Assembly (NCBI RefSeq): GCF_905220365.1
Contig: NC_061129.1
Coordinates: forward strand, 3,658,803-3,722,802
Origin: Vanessa cardui
Taxonomy: Eukaryota > Arthropoda > Insecta > Lepidoptera > Nymphalidae
Reading direction: 5' to 3'
Length of the DNA: 64,000 bases
The first letter of the stretch is position 1, and each line of letters opens with the position of its first letter. This document shows positions 31,690 to 44,054 of the stretch, piece after piece. The position numbers and the translations under genes were made by a program. The notes below the pieces were generated by a model that was given only the letters and a program-made list of their open reading frames with translations, had not been told where the DNA came from and did not search any database.

Positions 31690-32846
31690 GTTATAAATTA
31701 ACTGGAATTGATATGATGCACATATTTCTTGTAGTACAGTTTCATTGTAACGTTTAAATTGATTTAAATCTGACGGAAGTTTTTGCAAATGAAAACGTTT
31801 TATGGAAATTTAATGATTATATTCTTTTAATGCATGTATAAAATAAATACATTTTATAAGCACTGATGTAACCGAAAACATACTAAGGATTCTTGTACCT
31901 TTTTAAGGGAATTCTAGGTAATCATTACGCATCAAAATCATTTCGGATTAAAACACATCTTTGATAAGATTTAGGAAATGTGCAGTTATATTAAATGATG
32001 TTAATGCTGACTATAAGTGATTAATAAATTATTTTCTTCAGATAATGTATAAAATAAGAAATCTTAATTAACAAATATCAAAATTTATTTCTGTGAGAAC
32101 TTGTGCAATATTGGGAAACCCCACAAATTTAAAATTTCTACCCTTTGAGTTTGAAAGGTCAGTGACCCAAAATAGTTTGAAATCAATTTAATTAAATTAG
32201 TTAATTCATATCTATTGGTAGTTTCAAGGTTTATAGAATAGATATTATTACTTTCATTGCCAATACTGTCTTTCAAAGTCAGCCCTTAGACTACAATATA
32301 GTATCCTAAATTATCGAAATAAATGATGTTTTATGTAGTTATAAATACTTTCAGGACTGGCCATTGTACTTGGGACACATTTAGATCTCACTTCTTTTGT
32401 CGTTGGAGTCAACAACCAAGGCCTACATATTAATATTGTACTTGGCTCTCATTTTACATTTATGTTTTTGATGGAATTACTATTTATCGCATTTAGGCTT
32501 GAAACTTTAGGCTCTTTAAGCATTTACGATTGCTCACCTCTTTTTCTTAAAAAAAAAAAATTCATTTTATTCATATTAAGAACGTTTCATAAGTTAAATA
32601 TATATATACTCGTAATTCATTTTTCCTTACGCATATCCTTTATCGGTCTCCGTGTAAATTGATATAAAGTGGCGTAATCCGTTATAACGTTCATGATAAC
32701 TTATTAATTATTACATTTTGATTTCAAGTTTGCTAATCCTTTGTAAGAATAATAATTATTTGTTCAATGTTAGCATTCGAGTTTTCATTTTATACGTTGA
32801 TCAAAGTTTTAAATTCGGCTTCAAACGTGTAGTATTCGGTTGTGAA
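31690..32846. other. Gene desert, AT-rich
   Basis: A minus-strand 63-codon frame at 32085-32276 and a plus-strand 66-codon frame at 32462-32662 have no support from splice sites or similarity. Nothing else is seen. Confidence 0.35.
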
Positions 32847-33249
32847 TCTATATTAAAATTGTAAATGTGAAAGTAACTCTGTTATCTGTCGCTCTTTCAC
32901 GACCAAACCGCTGAATCATATTTGATGAAATTTACTATGAAGCGAATTCCAACTCCAAGAAAGAACACAGGCTATAATCCAGTCAATAAAGTCTAAAGAA
33001 ATTTTGTGGGTTTGTTTAGGAAGGTAAAATAACTTACCGTGTGATTTTGCAGCGTCGTGGGATGAACGGAAAGGGATGAAAAGCGGTGAAAATACGCTGC
33101 ATATTTGCAATTATCATATTTATAGCATTTTGTAACATCTATTAAATTTGCAGCGTTTTTCAACATACGGAATATTGTTACTAATTCTTTTGCCTGATAC
33201 ATGACAACCAACACCTTGAAACACGAACGAATCCGCGGGCCACTACTAG
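32847..33249 (+). mobile_element. Helitron-like non-autonomous element, 403 bp, both ends present
   Basis: It starts TCTATATTAAAATTG after an A and ends CCACTACTAG before a T, the Helitron A^T insertion pattern. The interior has CACGACCAAACCGCTGAATC, TTTGATGAAATTTACTATGA and GCCTGATACATGACAACCAA, shared with the copy at 547-792. An inserted or lineage-specific middle part (about 32990-33180) separates the shared blocks. No Rep/helicase coding. Confidence 0.65.
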
Positions 33250-34150
33250 TAATCTATATTAATATTAAAGGTAAAAGCATAGACATATCTATGGGTCGAG
33301 AACCTTCACAGCCGCACTCTGAACAACTGATATTTCGTCATAATCGGTTGCATGGTTTAGGAACGCGCAAGACCAACAAACGAAACGCCTCTTTATTAAG
33401 ACAACAGGAAGTTGTACTTTTAAAGTAAATAAAAGCATATAAACCAACTTCTAGTCAAAATTCCCTCCTTTTAAGGATATGCCTATAATAGAACGGGCCT
33501 GTTGCCTAAGTGACATTTGACCATAAACATTGTATGCGTAAAAAATTTAATCACATCACTGCGTTACCAAATAAGAGTTTTCAGATGTTGTTTCCTTTGT
33601 ATTGTTCACACTGACTCACTCAGAATATAGTCAGAATTCTAAGTGTGCCAATTAAAACAAAATTTAAGCATAACACTCTGTGAATGAACTACATTTGATA
33701 TCAACAGGAAAAACTTTGTAATACACGTAAATACGAATATTAAAATCATTCAAATACTCTTCTTATCGCCAGTACTTTACTCAAACTTACCTTTATCAGG
33801 ACATTTTCATTTTACCTTACAACTCATTTTGAATTGATTTAAAGGCCAGTGCGTAATTGATACGCCTTTTTTAACAAATTTTACATATTTTAAAGATTAT
33901 AAAAAATAAAATACTCTAACTCAAACGACAACTTCGATCAGTGGTGAGTCATACTCAAATATATTCAATTTAAAGAGTTGAAGAGTTGAGTTTTAAGGTC
34001 ATTACCCTCCAGGACAGCGCATGAGTTATTTTAGGAATATCAGTAAATAGTATCAAACTGAAAGTAATCTTAGTAAAGAATTTTATACTATTTACTTTTT
34101 ATATTTTCTAATTATATATTTTTTTTTTTTCAAAACTCTATTTTGTAACT
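33250..34150. other. Non-coding DNA, nothing recognised
   Basis: No supported coding or repeat feature. Confidence 0.35.
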
Positions 34151-34441
34151 CACTTGGTGGTAGAGCTTTGTGCAAGCCGGCCTGGTTAGGTACCACCCAC
34201 TCATCAAATATTCTACCGCTAAACAACAGTACGCAGTATTGTTGTGTTCCGGTTTGAAGGGTGAGTGAGCCAGTGTAACTACAGGCACAAGGGACATAGC
34301 ATCTTAGTTCCCAGGGTTGGTGGTGCATTGACGATGTAAGGATTAGTTAATATTTCTTACAGCATCATTGTCTATGGGTGACGGTGACCACTTACCATCA
34401 AGTTGCCCATACGTTCGTCCAACCTATTTCATCAAAAAAAA
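34151..34441 (+). mobile_element. 'TGTTGTGTTCCGGTTTG' retroposon family, best plus-strand copy
   Basis: It starts CACTTGGTGGTAGAGCTTTG and runs through TACCACCCACTCATCAAATA, ATTGTTGTGTTCCGGTTTGA and GTGAGTGAGCCAGTGTAACT to a 3' end GACCACTTACCATCAAGTTG followed by A-rich tail. Other copies: 31090-31337 (+), 43023-43319 (-), 46840-47085 (+), 48605-48790 (-), plus relics at 5566-5615 and about 10040-10135. The last 60 bp resemble the 3' end of the intact LINE (24044-24110, minus), suggesting mobilisation by that type of LINE. I see no Pol III boxes. Confidence 0.7.
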
Positions 34442-34812
34442 CTTAGTGAGGAGATAATATAATTTTAATATCTTGATAAATTGTTCATATATGTATGTAT
34501 GTATTAAACACAATTGCAAAATAACTCATAACAAAACAAATTTCACAGACAATGACCCCAATATAACTGTGTCAAGGGATCTTGAAGTGTCTGAACCAAT
34601 TCCAATCTAGATTCTAGATATCATATCTAAAAAGAATAAAGCGCATTTTCATATTTTAACTTAAATACAAATATACATGCAAAGATATTTATTTAATTTG
34701 TACTAAAAAAAAATTGCTAAATATAGTTTAAGTTAGAAAATGTAATTGATGTTAAAGTAAATAATTATGTACTGTTGGTTAATAACATTATTTAATGGTA
34801 GTTTTGTTGAAT

Positions 34813-34885
34813 GTCCCGGTAGTGTAGTGGTTGGGGTATACGGCTGCAAAACGCGAGACCATAGGTTCAGATTGGGTCAATATAA
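34813..34885 (+). mobile_element. tRNA-derived SINE head or tRNA pseudogene (third family)
   Basis: GTCCCGGTAGTGTAGTGGTT (A-box-like) followed 35-40 nt later by the B-box-like ATAGGTTCAGATTGG. There is no complementary acceptor stem, so this is not a functional tRNA. It probably belongs to a lepidopteran SINE family and is cut off after the head. Confidence 0.5.
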
Positions 34886-35242
34886 ACTTTTTAGACTTTC
34901 AGTTTGAAATTTCTTACTATTAACTCAAACTTAGTACCCTAAAAAAATAAAATAACAATAATGTATTTTGATCATATAGTAACGTGTCGTAAGGGATAAA
35001 GACTAGTCGATATCAGCAATAACGATTAAAGCTATGATACTTTATAAAATGAATTTTGATCAGAAATATATTCAAGCGCTGCAAATCGCTTAAATTTACA
35101 AGTCAATCAACTAAAATATTGAATAAAACATCTATTTACTCACAAATGCGCGCCCTTCGCGTTAAATTAGTTTATTTGTGTGCTTATCGCTTCAAATTTA
35201 TTTATCTCACAGCTTTTGCTACTTATATTCCTAAGTAAGTAA
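34886..35242. other. Non-coding DNA
   Basis: Nothing supported here. Confidence 0.35.
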
Positions 35243-35480
35243 CTGTAAATTTCCCACCGCTGGGCTAAGGACTTCTAGTCCAATGCAGGTTAGTTGATAC
35301 ATATGGCAGAATTTCTTTGAAATTAGACACTTGCATGTTAAGACACGACGTTTTCTTTAAGCGCTGAGGACGAGACGAATTATAAACACTAATTAAGCAC
35401 ATGAATATTCATTGGTGCTTGCTTAGGCTTGAATCCGCAACCATCGATTAAGAATCGACTCTGCTTAGTAACGACCACTT
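35243..35480 (-). mobile_element. Old tRNA-derived SINE (Metulj-like), antisense
   Basis: Minus-strand order is degraded head (near 35470), B-box region, then CTCGTCCTCAGCGCTTAAAG, CATATGTATCAACTAACCTG and AGCCCAGCGGTGGGAAATTT at 35250. Many substitutions mark it as old. Confidence 0.7.
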
Positions 35481-35719
35481 AAATAGTTCAGCATTTTACT
35501 TTGTCATGTGAAATCAATATAAATTTTCTGATGTAATCCTCAAAAATAATACAAAAAAGGCCTCATAGAAAATAATATCCAGTCATAGTTGTGACGTATG
35601 TATCTTGTTAGCATATCATTACACGCAAGCGTTAAAATAATGATTCACTGATAAGGTGTGTACGACTCAGCTAAGATATTATGGATTATCGAGATATCGT
35701 TTGAATGAAGATACAATTT

Positions 35720-35910
35720 TTTTTTTTTAAATAACCGGTTAGGTATATGACTCCACTCCACCTGATGGTAAGTGGAAATGGAATCCAAACGCGAAGAAGA
35801 CTAGTACTCACAGCAAGAATGAGCTGCACTAGTCACCTTCGCCATGCCGGCCCGCAAAATGCCTCTTCACGCCTCGTTTGAAGGCACCCAGGTTATAAGA
35901 AAATTTATAA
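35720..35910 (-). mobile_element. LINE 3' end, antisense, with poly(A)
   Basis: The plus-strand poly T at about 35719-35729 is followed by CTCCACTCCACCTGATGGTA, GGAATCCAAACGCGAAGAAG, CATGCCGGCCCGCAAAATGC and CACGCCTCGTTTGAAGGCAC, typical of a lepidopteran LINE 3' UTR read in reverse. Only the 3' end is present. Confidence 0.6.
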
Positions 35911-36065
35911 CCTGTTATAAATTTGGCACTTTCCTTCAGTAACTATTTAGCACAATACCTAATTTTAACAAAGACTCAATTTTGCGTAATGGCTAGAACA
36001 CGTGGTTTATAATCGAAGGACTATTGAATTTTTATGTCTTTATTTGTGTTTAATATTTACGTACA

Positions 36066-36120
36066 CGCTGGTGAAAATGTCGCGAGGAAACCTGCACGTT
36101 TCGGATGATATTCTGCCAAA
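36066..36120 (+). mobile_element. Short Metulj-like SINE fragment
   Basis: CTGGTGAAAATGTCGCGAGG, AAACCTGCACGTTTC and TTCTGCCAAACATGTACA correspond to the mid-body of the SINE. The rest is lost. Confidence 0.5.
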
Positions 36121-37027
36121 CATGTACATACATCACGTAAATAAATATGTTCATATATGTATTACCAACAAACACGCAATAACATTCCCAGAAAATTGAC
36201 ATTAAGGTATTTTACGATGATGTTGAAAAGTACTTCAAAATGTTGGTTTTCCTAATAAAAGGCCACATAAAGATATATATCGAGAAAGTAGAAAAATCTA
36301 TTTCTTGCCATTAAATTAAACTTTGAACCTTTTTATTCCCCCAATAACGCTTCCAGTCATTTTGGTGAGGTAACATTGATAAAAACACAAATGACACAAA
36401 ACTGACAGTCACATTAACAAAATAAAACACAGTACGACTGGCGCTTATTTAACGTTAAATATTTGGTGTGTTTTTGGGAAAATTATGATTAACAATCGCT
36501 ATCGTTTGCATGTAATGTACAGACAAATACTGGCAATAAAACTCCAGAAAAGTTGTTTATCAAAGTGCCGGTATTGAAATGACAGTTTTTCACTGATGTC
36601 ACATGACTTTTCATTTCAATATAGTAAAACAATAAACAGCTTTATTGACTCAAAATCAGAGTATTTAATATATATATTTACATTCTACATAATTCGTCGT
36701 TGCTCCTGCAAGAGTAGCTATATGTTTTTTTTGATATTTTTCGACTGTTGTGCCAGTTTAATCGTTATTTCAATATATGGAAATTTCGATGTATGAATAT
36801 CGCATAGCTAAATTTGTAAGCTTTTAAACTATAGAAGTAATTACAAAAATATTTTTACAGTTCATGCGTATTGAAATAACGTTATAATAAAACACATAGC
36901 GACTTTTGCAGGAGCAGAGACTAATTATATTGTAATTTTTCAATTGACAATTACAATCAAATTTATAATTTGTTTATCGATACCGAAAATATCCTCTTAC
37001 GGGCTGCTAATTTACTTGAATAAAAAA
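36121..37027. other. Non-coding DNA
   Basis: Nothing supported. The phrase GCTCCTGCAA at 36704-36713 recurs inverted (TTGCAGGAGC) near 36907, probably by chance. Confidence 0.35.
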
Positions 37028-37327
37028 AGTAAAGTAAAGTAATAGCCTGTACATTTCCCACTGCTGGGATAAGGCCTCCTCTTCCATTAAGGAGAGGGTT
37101 TGGAATATTTTACACCTCTGTTCCAATGCGGGTTAGTGGAATGCACATGTGACAGAATTTCGCTGAAATTAGACACATGAAGGTTTCCTCACGATGTTTT
37201 CCTTCACCGCAGAGCACGAGATGAATTATAAAGACAAATCAAACATATGAATCAGCGGTTCTTGCCTGGGTTTGAACCCGCTATCATCGGTTAAGATGCA
37301 CGCGTTCTACTGGGCCATCTCAGCTCC
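37028..37327 (-). mobile_element. tRNA-derived SINE (Metulj-like), antisense, nearly full length
   Basis: Minus strand: GAGCTGAGATGGCCCAGTAG at 37327, B box GGGTTCAAACCC, CTCGTGCTCTGCGGTGAAGG, ending ATCCCAGCAGTGGGAAATGT and a (TTACT)-type tail at 37028-37041. A short deletion follows the A box. Confidence 0.85.
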
Positions 37328-39369
37328 TCTTGATAATTAATAAAATATAACCAAAATTCCTATATATTTCACAATAAGCAATATACTTTTTTTTCTTAAA
37401 AAAGTATCCTGTACTAACACTGTCTGACTGTTCGTCATACACAAGGCTTTATCTACTAATGAAAACATTAAAAAGACCAAACCCAAGGGCGCGCATGAGT
37501 GCACAAAACAAAACAGTTAGGTACTTTATAAAAAATAAATCGTGTGAATATTTTACTTTAACAATAATTAATCTCTAATTAGGATTTCCTTTCTTCAGCT
37601 ATCAGTAAAGATAAGTTGATAAATATATATTATTTTATTGTATATTGATTTAATAATAAATTTCATTGATAATAAATTGTTCGGCAAACAAATAATTTCC
37701 TTTATCAGGTATCTATATATTTTTTACATATACAGAAGTATCCCCAGCAGACGATTTTTATTTATTTCCAATCGATTATTAATAATTGTTCCGATAATAT
37801 TAATAAGATGAACAAAGTATTCTATAGATTCTGATAACATCCTAAGTAATGGGAATTGCACGGGGAATACCGTTGATAAATATATAAATATTTGTATTTA
37901 TTAATAACTATTATTAACGGTATTTTTTTCCCGTCTAGGAATATTTATGAGTAATTCTATTCACTAAGCTCAGTGTTAGAATTCTCAGTACACTATAAAT
38001 TAGCTGTAATAAAACTGGCCTGTGTTATTACATAGAAAACTATTCGAGGCATTATTCGATATGAAGGAAGCTTTTTTACTATTTCAGGAGGAAAAAATAT
38101 TAACACATTTGTATTAATTTTCTTAGTTATGGTTATTTTTTACCATATATTTTTCTGTTGGTTTTTTCCAATTTACACAAAAACCTTTTTAAATTATACA
38201 CCTAAACCTTACTTTTGAATCCTTCTCTATTCCTGAAAACCGCATGAAAATCCGTTCGTAAGTTTTGGAGTTTATAAGGAAAGGTCCTTTCAAATGACAG
38301 ATCGAAGATCGATCGTATTTCATATAACATATATTTCTCTCGAAACCTAAATGTATTTATATATCAGTCGCGCCTTTCAAAAGAATGGAATCCATTCTAA
38401 ATAAACCGAAAATTACAGTTCTTGAGGAGTGTTCGAAAAAAATATGTAAAAGAGAGGCTCAAATATCAAAGACATCTACAAAGCAAGCAGTTTTCATTAA
38501 TAAAAATATATTTAAGATATCGTCCTAACCGGCGGCCAATCTCAAAGGAAACCAGCAAACTACAGTCACATTAAAGTGACTAAGTGCCTACAAACACTGC
38601 ACATAAGAAGTCTAAATTAACTTTCATATTCCGACGGTACGATAAATCAGATACGACATTACTTCACAAATGAAAACACTTGCAAATTCTAGACATGAGC
38701 TAACAGAGATTTTTTTGGTAGGAAAACCATACGCCGTCCCCGGGGAATAAAAAGATAACTAACAAAACGTAAATTTTCAGGAGAAATAAAAAACATGTTT
38801 TTGTCAATAACTTTTTAAATACTGGACATAGAAGCGTGATTTAAAGTTTTTAGAACATTAGATTTTTAAAAGATTTAAGTTAATAACGAGTAGAACCTGT
38901 AACTTATGTTAAAACGGAGATATGTAAAAAAAAAGAAGTTAGTCAAAATCAATCATCACCTGTGTTGCCTAACGCCCGTTATCATTTTATTCACAGTATT
39001 TCCTATCCGAAATCAAATATTGTACAACAGCTATATCATTTTATTCTTAGGGATTCAAGAGTCCAAATGCAAATGATAATACAATAATACCATTTTGTTC
39101 TCGTAAATATTCATTTACCATTTTATATTAAATGACTGTAATCGATTTTTCTTGTAAAATTTTGATATGGTTATCACCTTTAGTTTACTTTTCTCATAAT
39201 TCTTTTTTATTAAAACAAAATTAAACCAAGGAAATACAACAAAACGTCATATATTTTTCGTCTGTTCATCTGTTTTATTTTAATTCTTCTTTAAATCGAG
39301 TAAATCAGTAATCCATAGTTTCATATTATTAATTTAAAACCTAATTACTCAACTACCTAATCAAATACA
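37328..39369. other. Gene desert, AT-rich
   Basis: No coding exon, RNA gene or named repeat found. Confidence 0.4.
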
Positions 39370-41345
39370 TCCGTTTTAATCAACAACTGAAATATTAATC
39401 ATGATCTTCTTCCTCGTCATCAGGATTGCTTCCAGAGTTACCCTGATGAGTAAGAAACTTGTAAAGAAAGCATGATAATGGCTTGAGATATGTCCTGACA
39501 TGCAGACGCACATAAAACCATCATAATATATAGCCCTGCGTACTGGAAAAAGTTCAGTATACATATGTATAGCACTGGCAACTCCGCCACATCGCTGGGG
39601 TTTGGACTAACTATCTGTTGGGTATCTCGTTTCATACTGATTCTTCACAGGTTCTATGTTTATTAGAAAATATTCAACATCAAAATCATATCTGTATTTT
39701 AATTCTAATTGCTGTGAATGGGTAACACTCTCTTCCACAATTTGAGTCTACAATATTCTCTTACCATCGTCATCTTTGGGCCAGTTTTTTAGGCTGCCCT
39801 TTAGATTGTAAAACTTTGATTGCACCATTTCTTTGATTTTATATCTATCGCCATTAACTTATGCGTTTCTAACAACTGAGTAAGCCCTCACTATTGAAAT
39901 GCTTCGAATCCCCCGCACTTTGGCCGTGGCCGATCTCAAAACATCTGTCCGTTGTATTAAATCCAAGCAAGTGTGAGGAAAATATATATCAAACTAAAAT
40001 AAATCTGTTTTTATTTTGACCATAACATCCATCGAAGTAAAATGTCATGCTATTGACGCCTCTTTTCTTCTCATGAAGTAGCAATTGCCTCAAGCAACTA
40101 CCAATTTAATGAGCACCTCTTTTCGAAATCTGAGCATGCCAAACATAGCAATACCTAACAAGCCTTTACAATTGATATCATCATATACAGTGAAATCATA
40201 AATAGGATACTTTATTTTATCGTAAAAGGTACCAACTTCAGACTGTGAGATGCACAAAACCGTTTCGAAAATCGAAGACATCTATAGTCTCTGGTGGCCG
40301 TCTTGCGCGAAGACTCGATGAATTCTAACCCCCGGGACATGCCGGGTTTCAGACTGGTTTGGTAGAACAACCTTGAGGATGAGGTGAATAGAAGATTTCA
40401 GCTAGGTTTGGCAGAGTTTGGAAAGTTACGTCGAATCTTTACATCGTCAATCCTACAGTGGCTTAAGACGAAATTCTTCAACCGGTGCATCCTACGCGTC
40501 ATGACATACGGAGCCGAAACGTGGACACTTACGAAGGCCGGTCCACCAGTTTAAAGTCGCTTAGCGAGCTATGGAAAGGTCTATGCTCAGTGTTTCTCTG
40601 CGGAATCACATCAGAACAAATATCATCGCAGAACTGATAACCGTTAGAGAAAAAGTGTTCTAGAGTGGAGACCGCGTTTCGGCAAACGTAGTGTAGGAGG
40701 ACCTCGGGCACGGCGGAGACAATTTACGCAAGACCGCTGGCAAGAGCTGGATGCGAGTAGCCGAAGAACGATCACAATGCGTGAAATTGGCCTTTGTCCG
40801 GCAGTGGACGAATATGGGCCGTTGATGATGATGATGAATATTTTCAAAATCTTGTTGCTCTCGTGTGCTATGTTCATTAATTCCAATGTTTCCTTTTCAT
40901 GGTTCATTTTGATTTTGAAACCATTCATTGGTAACTCGTTGATATTTTTTTTTTGAATTCCTTGAAGATTAATACTTTTATTATAAATCTCAGTTAAAGT
41001 GAAGTCAAGAACACATTCTGTCTTTGTTTTAGGATTATCTGAAATTATTTGAGCTTCGTATATAACTGATGAGCGATGCTATGACATTTCTTGTGTTCAA
41101 AAAAATAAATTTTGGATATTGTTTACAATTTTTTAGTTGCTGTTTCTATGTAATCACAATGGCCTCCAGTACTTGATAGACTATTGAGTTGCAATATTTT
41201 TGATAATCTATGTAGACTCGACAAATACTCTGATTCGTCCGCCGAGAAATCTTCAGCTATTTCACTTTCCTTGAAATAAATCCCTTCTTTTGGGCTCTTT
41301 GAACATGTACCATATTACAAGTTATAACTACTTCATCAAAAGTAG
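39370..41345 (-). pseudogene. Decayed transposase-like gene with 'GQNKN' motif (DUF7869-type), split by an RTE LINE
   Basis: On the minus strand, coding-like segments follow one another in family order but with stops and frameshifts. At about 41300-41160 is a segment with ESEIAEDFSADESEY. At 41080-40850 is YEAQIISDNPKTKTECVLDF and on to HEKETLELMNIAHESNKIL. After the RTE insertion (40286-40838), 40281-40090 has FETVLCISQSEVGTFYDKIK and YPIYDFTVYDDINCKGLLG. At about 40060 comes FYFDGCYGQNKNRFIL, then KSKFYNLKGSLKNWPKDDDG-like sequence at about 39830-39760 and an acidic tail near 39400. The D-x-C-x2-GQNKN motif and the order around it are those of a multicopy insect family that I remember as an RNase H-like, transposase-derived group (DUF7869). 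The copy cannot be functional. Whether it is a dead transposon or a dead domesticated gene is open, as no terminal repeats were found. Confidence 0.6.
40286..40838 (+). mobile_element. RTE-type LINE, 3' end, (TGA)n tail
   Basis: The plus strand encodes the C-terminal part of an RTE reverse transcriptase in broken frames: VMTYGAETWTLTKA near 40500, RAMERSMLSVSLRNHIRTN near 40560-40620, then TAGRSWMRVAEDR-like sequence near 40735 and QWTNMG-like at the end, followed by GATGATGATGATGA. Stops and frameshifts show it is dead. It sits inside the pseudogene 39370-41345 in the opposite orientation, so it is younger than that gene's insertion there. Confidence 0.8.
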
Positions 41346-43022
41346 TATTATAAACACACCTTACACGAAATGTGTAGACTGTTTTGCACAAGAACAAAAT
41401 GATAATTGCTTCTATCATAAGCTAGTCGAGAAGTTTTCACGAGAAAATAATTGTTAGGCTGTTTGTCCTACAGTAAGATATAAATACATTTAGATAATAG
41501 TACCATATATTTTTGTTCTTGAAATATCAGGCATGAGTAAAATCGTAGAATAGTAGTGTAATATTTTGTAACTTTGTAAGTATCACTACAATATTTATGA
41601 AAAAAATTGAGCAGGTGTATTAGTATCCAAAGAACTTAAAAATGATAAAACACTAAAACAATGATAATGGAAGTTATCATTTTGTTCCTCGGGGACGGCG
41701 CATATAACCCTTTATACCGACCTGACCTGGAGCTTAAACTCTTGACATCGAGAACTGTGGCCTTATATCTACGTAAAGCTAGACCAAGAGGCAGTCAAAT
41801 ATGTATAATATTCGGGAGAGTCTACAAAAGCCAAAAACTGTTCAAGCCGGAAGAAACCAAACATTGTTTTATTTATATTTGCCTTTCAATTAAATATTTT
41901 TATAAAGACCCTGATTGTACCCGTGTGTATGTGCCCGTGCTATAACTTACTTTCTACAGCTTAATAGATAATAATTTTATAAAGTCCGTGCCGACTTTTC
42001 TCCCTCACTCTCATAACTGATAGGACGGCAACAGACCGTATAAAAATCAGGACGAACAGCTTTTACGTGCTTTCCGAAGCGTGACAGTGTAAACACTACA
42101 AACTTCCAAGCCCCGGTGGCTTCTGAGATCTTCTTAACATACAATCCCATTAAATTTTTGTTGACTCGGCATGATGTTTGTTTAAAACTATCCACTTGTA
42201 AAACGAACAATTGAGAATAATACAGGCAGGCCTTGACTTACGTCGTTTCGATTTACATCACACATTTCGAATGACCTAACATGCCGTAAGTACGAGGATT
42301 TTAAATTTTAGATATTCTTACAAAACACTGTTTACAGGAACGAGTGGAATATCTCCTATTTCTAAAACTATTAAGAAATGCATTCACAAGCAATATTATC
42401 TATATACATAGTAGTCTAATAAAAGACAATGTATTTCTAATAAAAGTTATGACGTTAATAACTGTGGTATGCAATGGAACAGCATTAAGTAACAGCCTCT
42501 CAATACTGGCTAAAGCTTATTGAGTACACTGCTCCAAGGCAGATACTCATGTGTCAGATTTTCAATCAGTATCAGTGTATCAACCAATCTGGTACTAAAG
42601 GTGACCGCTGAAAATGATAATCTAAATTGACATTTGCTTCAGTGAAAAGCCAGAGACACTCCACGTAGTTTTTCTTATCAGCTAAAATTACAGATTTTTA
42701 ATTGAGGGCTCTTACAATTTAAAATACAGTACATTATTGTATTATCACCTAGTTTAAAAGCACGTGTAACATTACGGCTAATTCAGATAGAACTGTTTAA
42801 AAATTCAGTCGCAAGTCAAAGCTTGTAAAATGGTCATAAAAAATACAATTTTCTACCAAAGTGTGAAGTATTAATGAATCTTCAATATAAAGAAAACAGC
42901 TTATTAGTTAACACGTGTTAAAGAGTAACCCTAGCCTTCAATTCGGTGTTGTCATTTGGTTCTGTATTATTGATTGTATCACATTGCTGTTGCATATTAT
43001 GAATGTAGCAGGGGCTATTTAA
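41346..43022. other. Unassigned region with two coding-like but unidentified frames
   Basis: A plus-strand frame at 41661-41945 (94 aa) and a minus-strand frame at 41977-42210 (77 aa, ending YESEGEKSARTL) are somewhat less AT-rich than their surroundings and may be relics of mobile elements. Neither is recognised or has splice or promoter support. Confidence 0.3.
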
Positions 43023-43319
43023 TTTTTTTTTTTATGGTATAGGTTGGCGGACGAGCAAATGGGCCACCTGATGGTAAGTGGTCACCATCGCCCATAGACA
43101 TTAACGCTGTAAGAATTATTAACTATTCCTTACATCGTCAATGTGCCACCAACCTTGGGAACTAAGATGTTATGTCCCTTGTGCCTGTAGTTACACTGGC
43201 TCACTCACCCTTCAGACCGGAACACAACAATACTGAGTAATGTTGTTTGGCGGTAGAATAACTGATGAGTGGGTGGTACCTACCCAGACGGGCTTGCACA
43301 AAGCCCTACCACCAAGTAA
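43023..43319 (-). mobile_element. 'TGTTGTGTTCCGGTTTG' retroposon family, antisense, nearly full length
   Basis: Plus-strand poly T (43023-43033), then ATGGTATAGGTTGGCGGACG, GTAAGTGGTCACCATCGCCC, CAGACCGGAACACAACAATA and ACGGGCTTGCACAAAGCCCT. It is the least damaged copy of the family in the window. A poly(A) tail and shared 3' end support LINE-driven movement. Confidence 0.75.
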
Positions 43320-44054
43320 ATTTACTTTATTATATACAATTATTATTGTAATTAATTGATCAATAATTTGTGAAACTATAATTAATATTATTTTATAGCA
43401 TAGCATTTAGTACTGGTACGTAACACTATTTCTTAGTCTAAAAATGATTGAGCTGTCATTAAAAAACAATTAGATGATTGCGGGGGATTTTTGTAACATA
43501 AGATAGAGAGATTGGAGCATCATTGTGAAACATAATTTTATTTGGACATCCCGAACTACTAAAATTACATACGATATATATAAAGCGACCAAATAAGGAA
43601 GCTGTGATATCTGACCAGATGTTGTCGTATTCCTAGTGTGGAAATACCATACAATAATGACGTAGATATAACGCGGAAGACAGTGACTCACGTCAAAGGA
43701 AGACGCCGGTGTTGGCGCGGCTAATATAAGTTATTTATTTCTTACATCGATAGCAAATACCTCTGTCTGAGTAAGATATTATTATTGAAATTATTTCATT
43801 GCTATTTTGTTTATTTATAGAACGACTAGCTTTTCATCTCGGCTTTACTCGGCAATGTAACAGATTTAGTCATGCATGATATGGCTTCTATTTTGGTTGT
43901 GGTTTGGTTGTTGTGATATACATTCCTCAACAAATGGATAATCTAATATTAAAATCACTTTTCAAATCGTGCCAGTAGGCCCTGAGATTAGTTCAACCAT
44001 ACAAACAAACATACTCTTCAGATTTATGACATTAGATTAAGTGACAACTTTACA
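43320..44054. other. Non-coding DNA
   Basis: Nothing supported. Confidence 0.35.

Noticed and set aside
34813..34885. Functional tRNA gene
   Set aside because: The ends do not pair, the B box is mutated (GGTTCAGATT) and the structure continues like a SINE head.
36704..36916. Inverted pair GCTCCTGCAA / TTGCAGGAGC
   Set aside because: Only 10 bp with about 190 bp between the arms, which is compatible with chance.
41661..41945. 94-codon plus-strand frame as a gene
   Set aside because: Less AT-rich than its surroundings but unrecognised, without splice or promoter support and surrounded by dead transposons. Kept only as an unassigned region.
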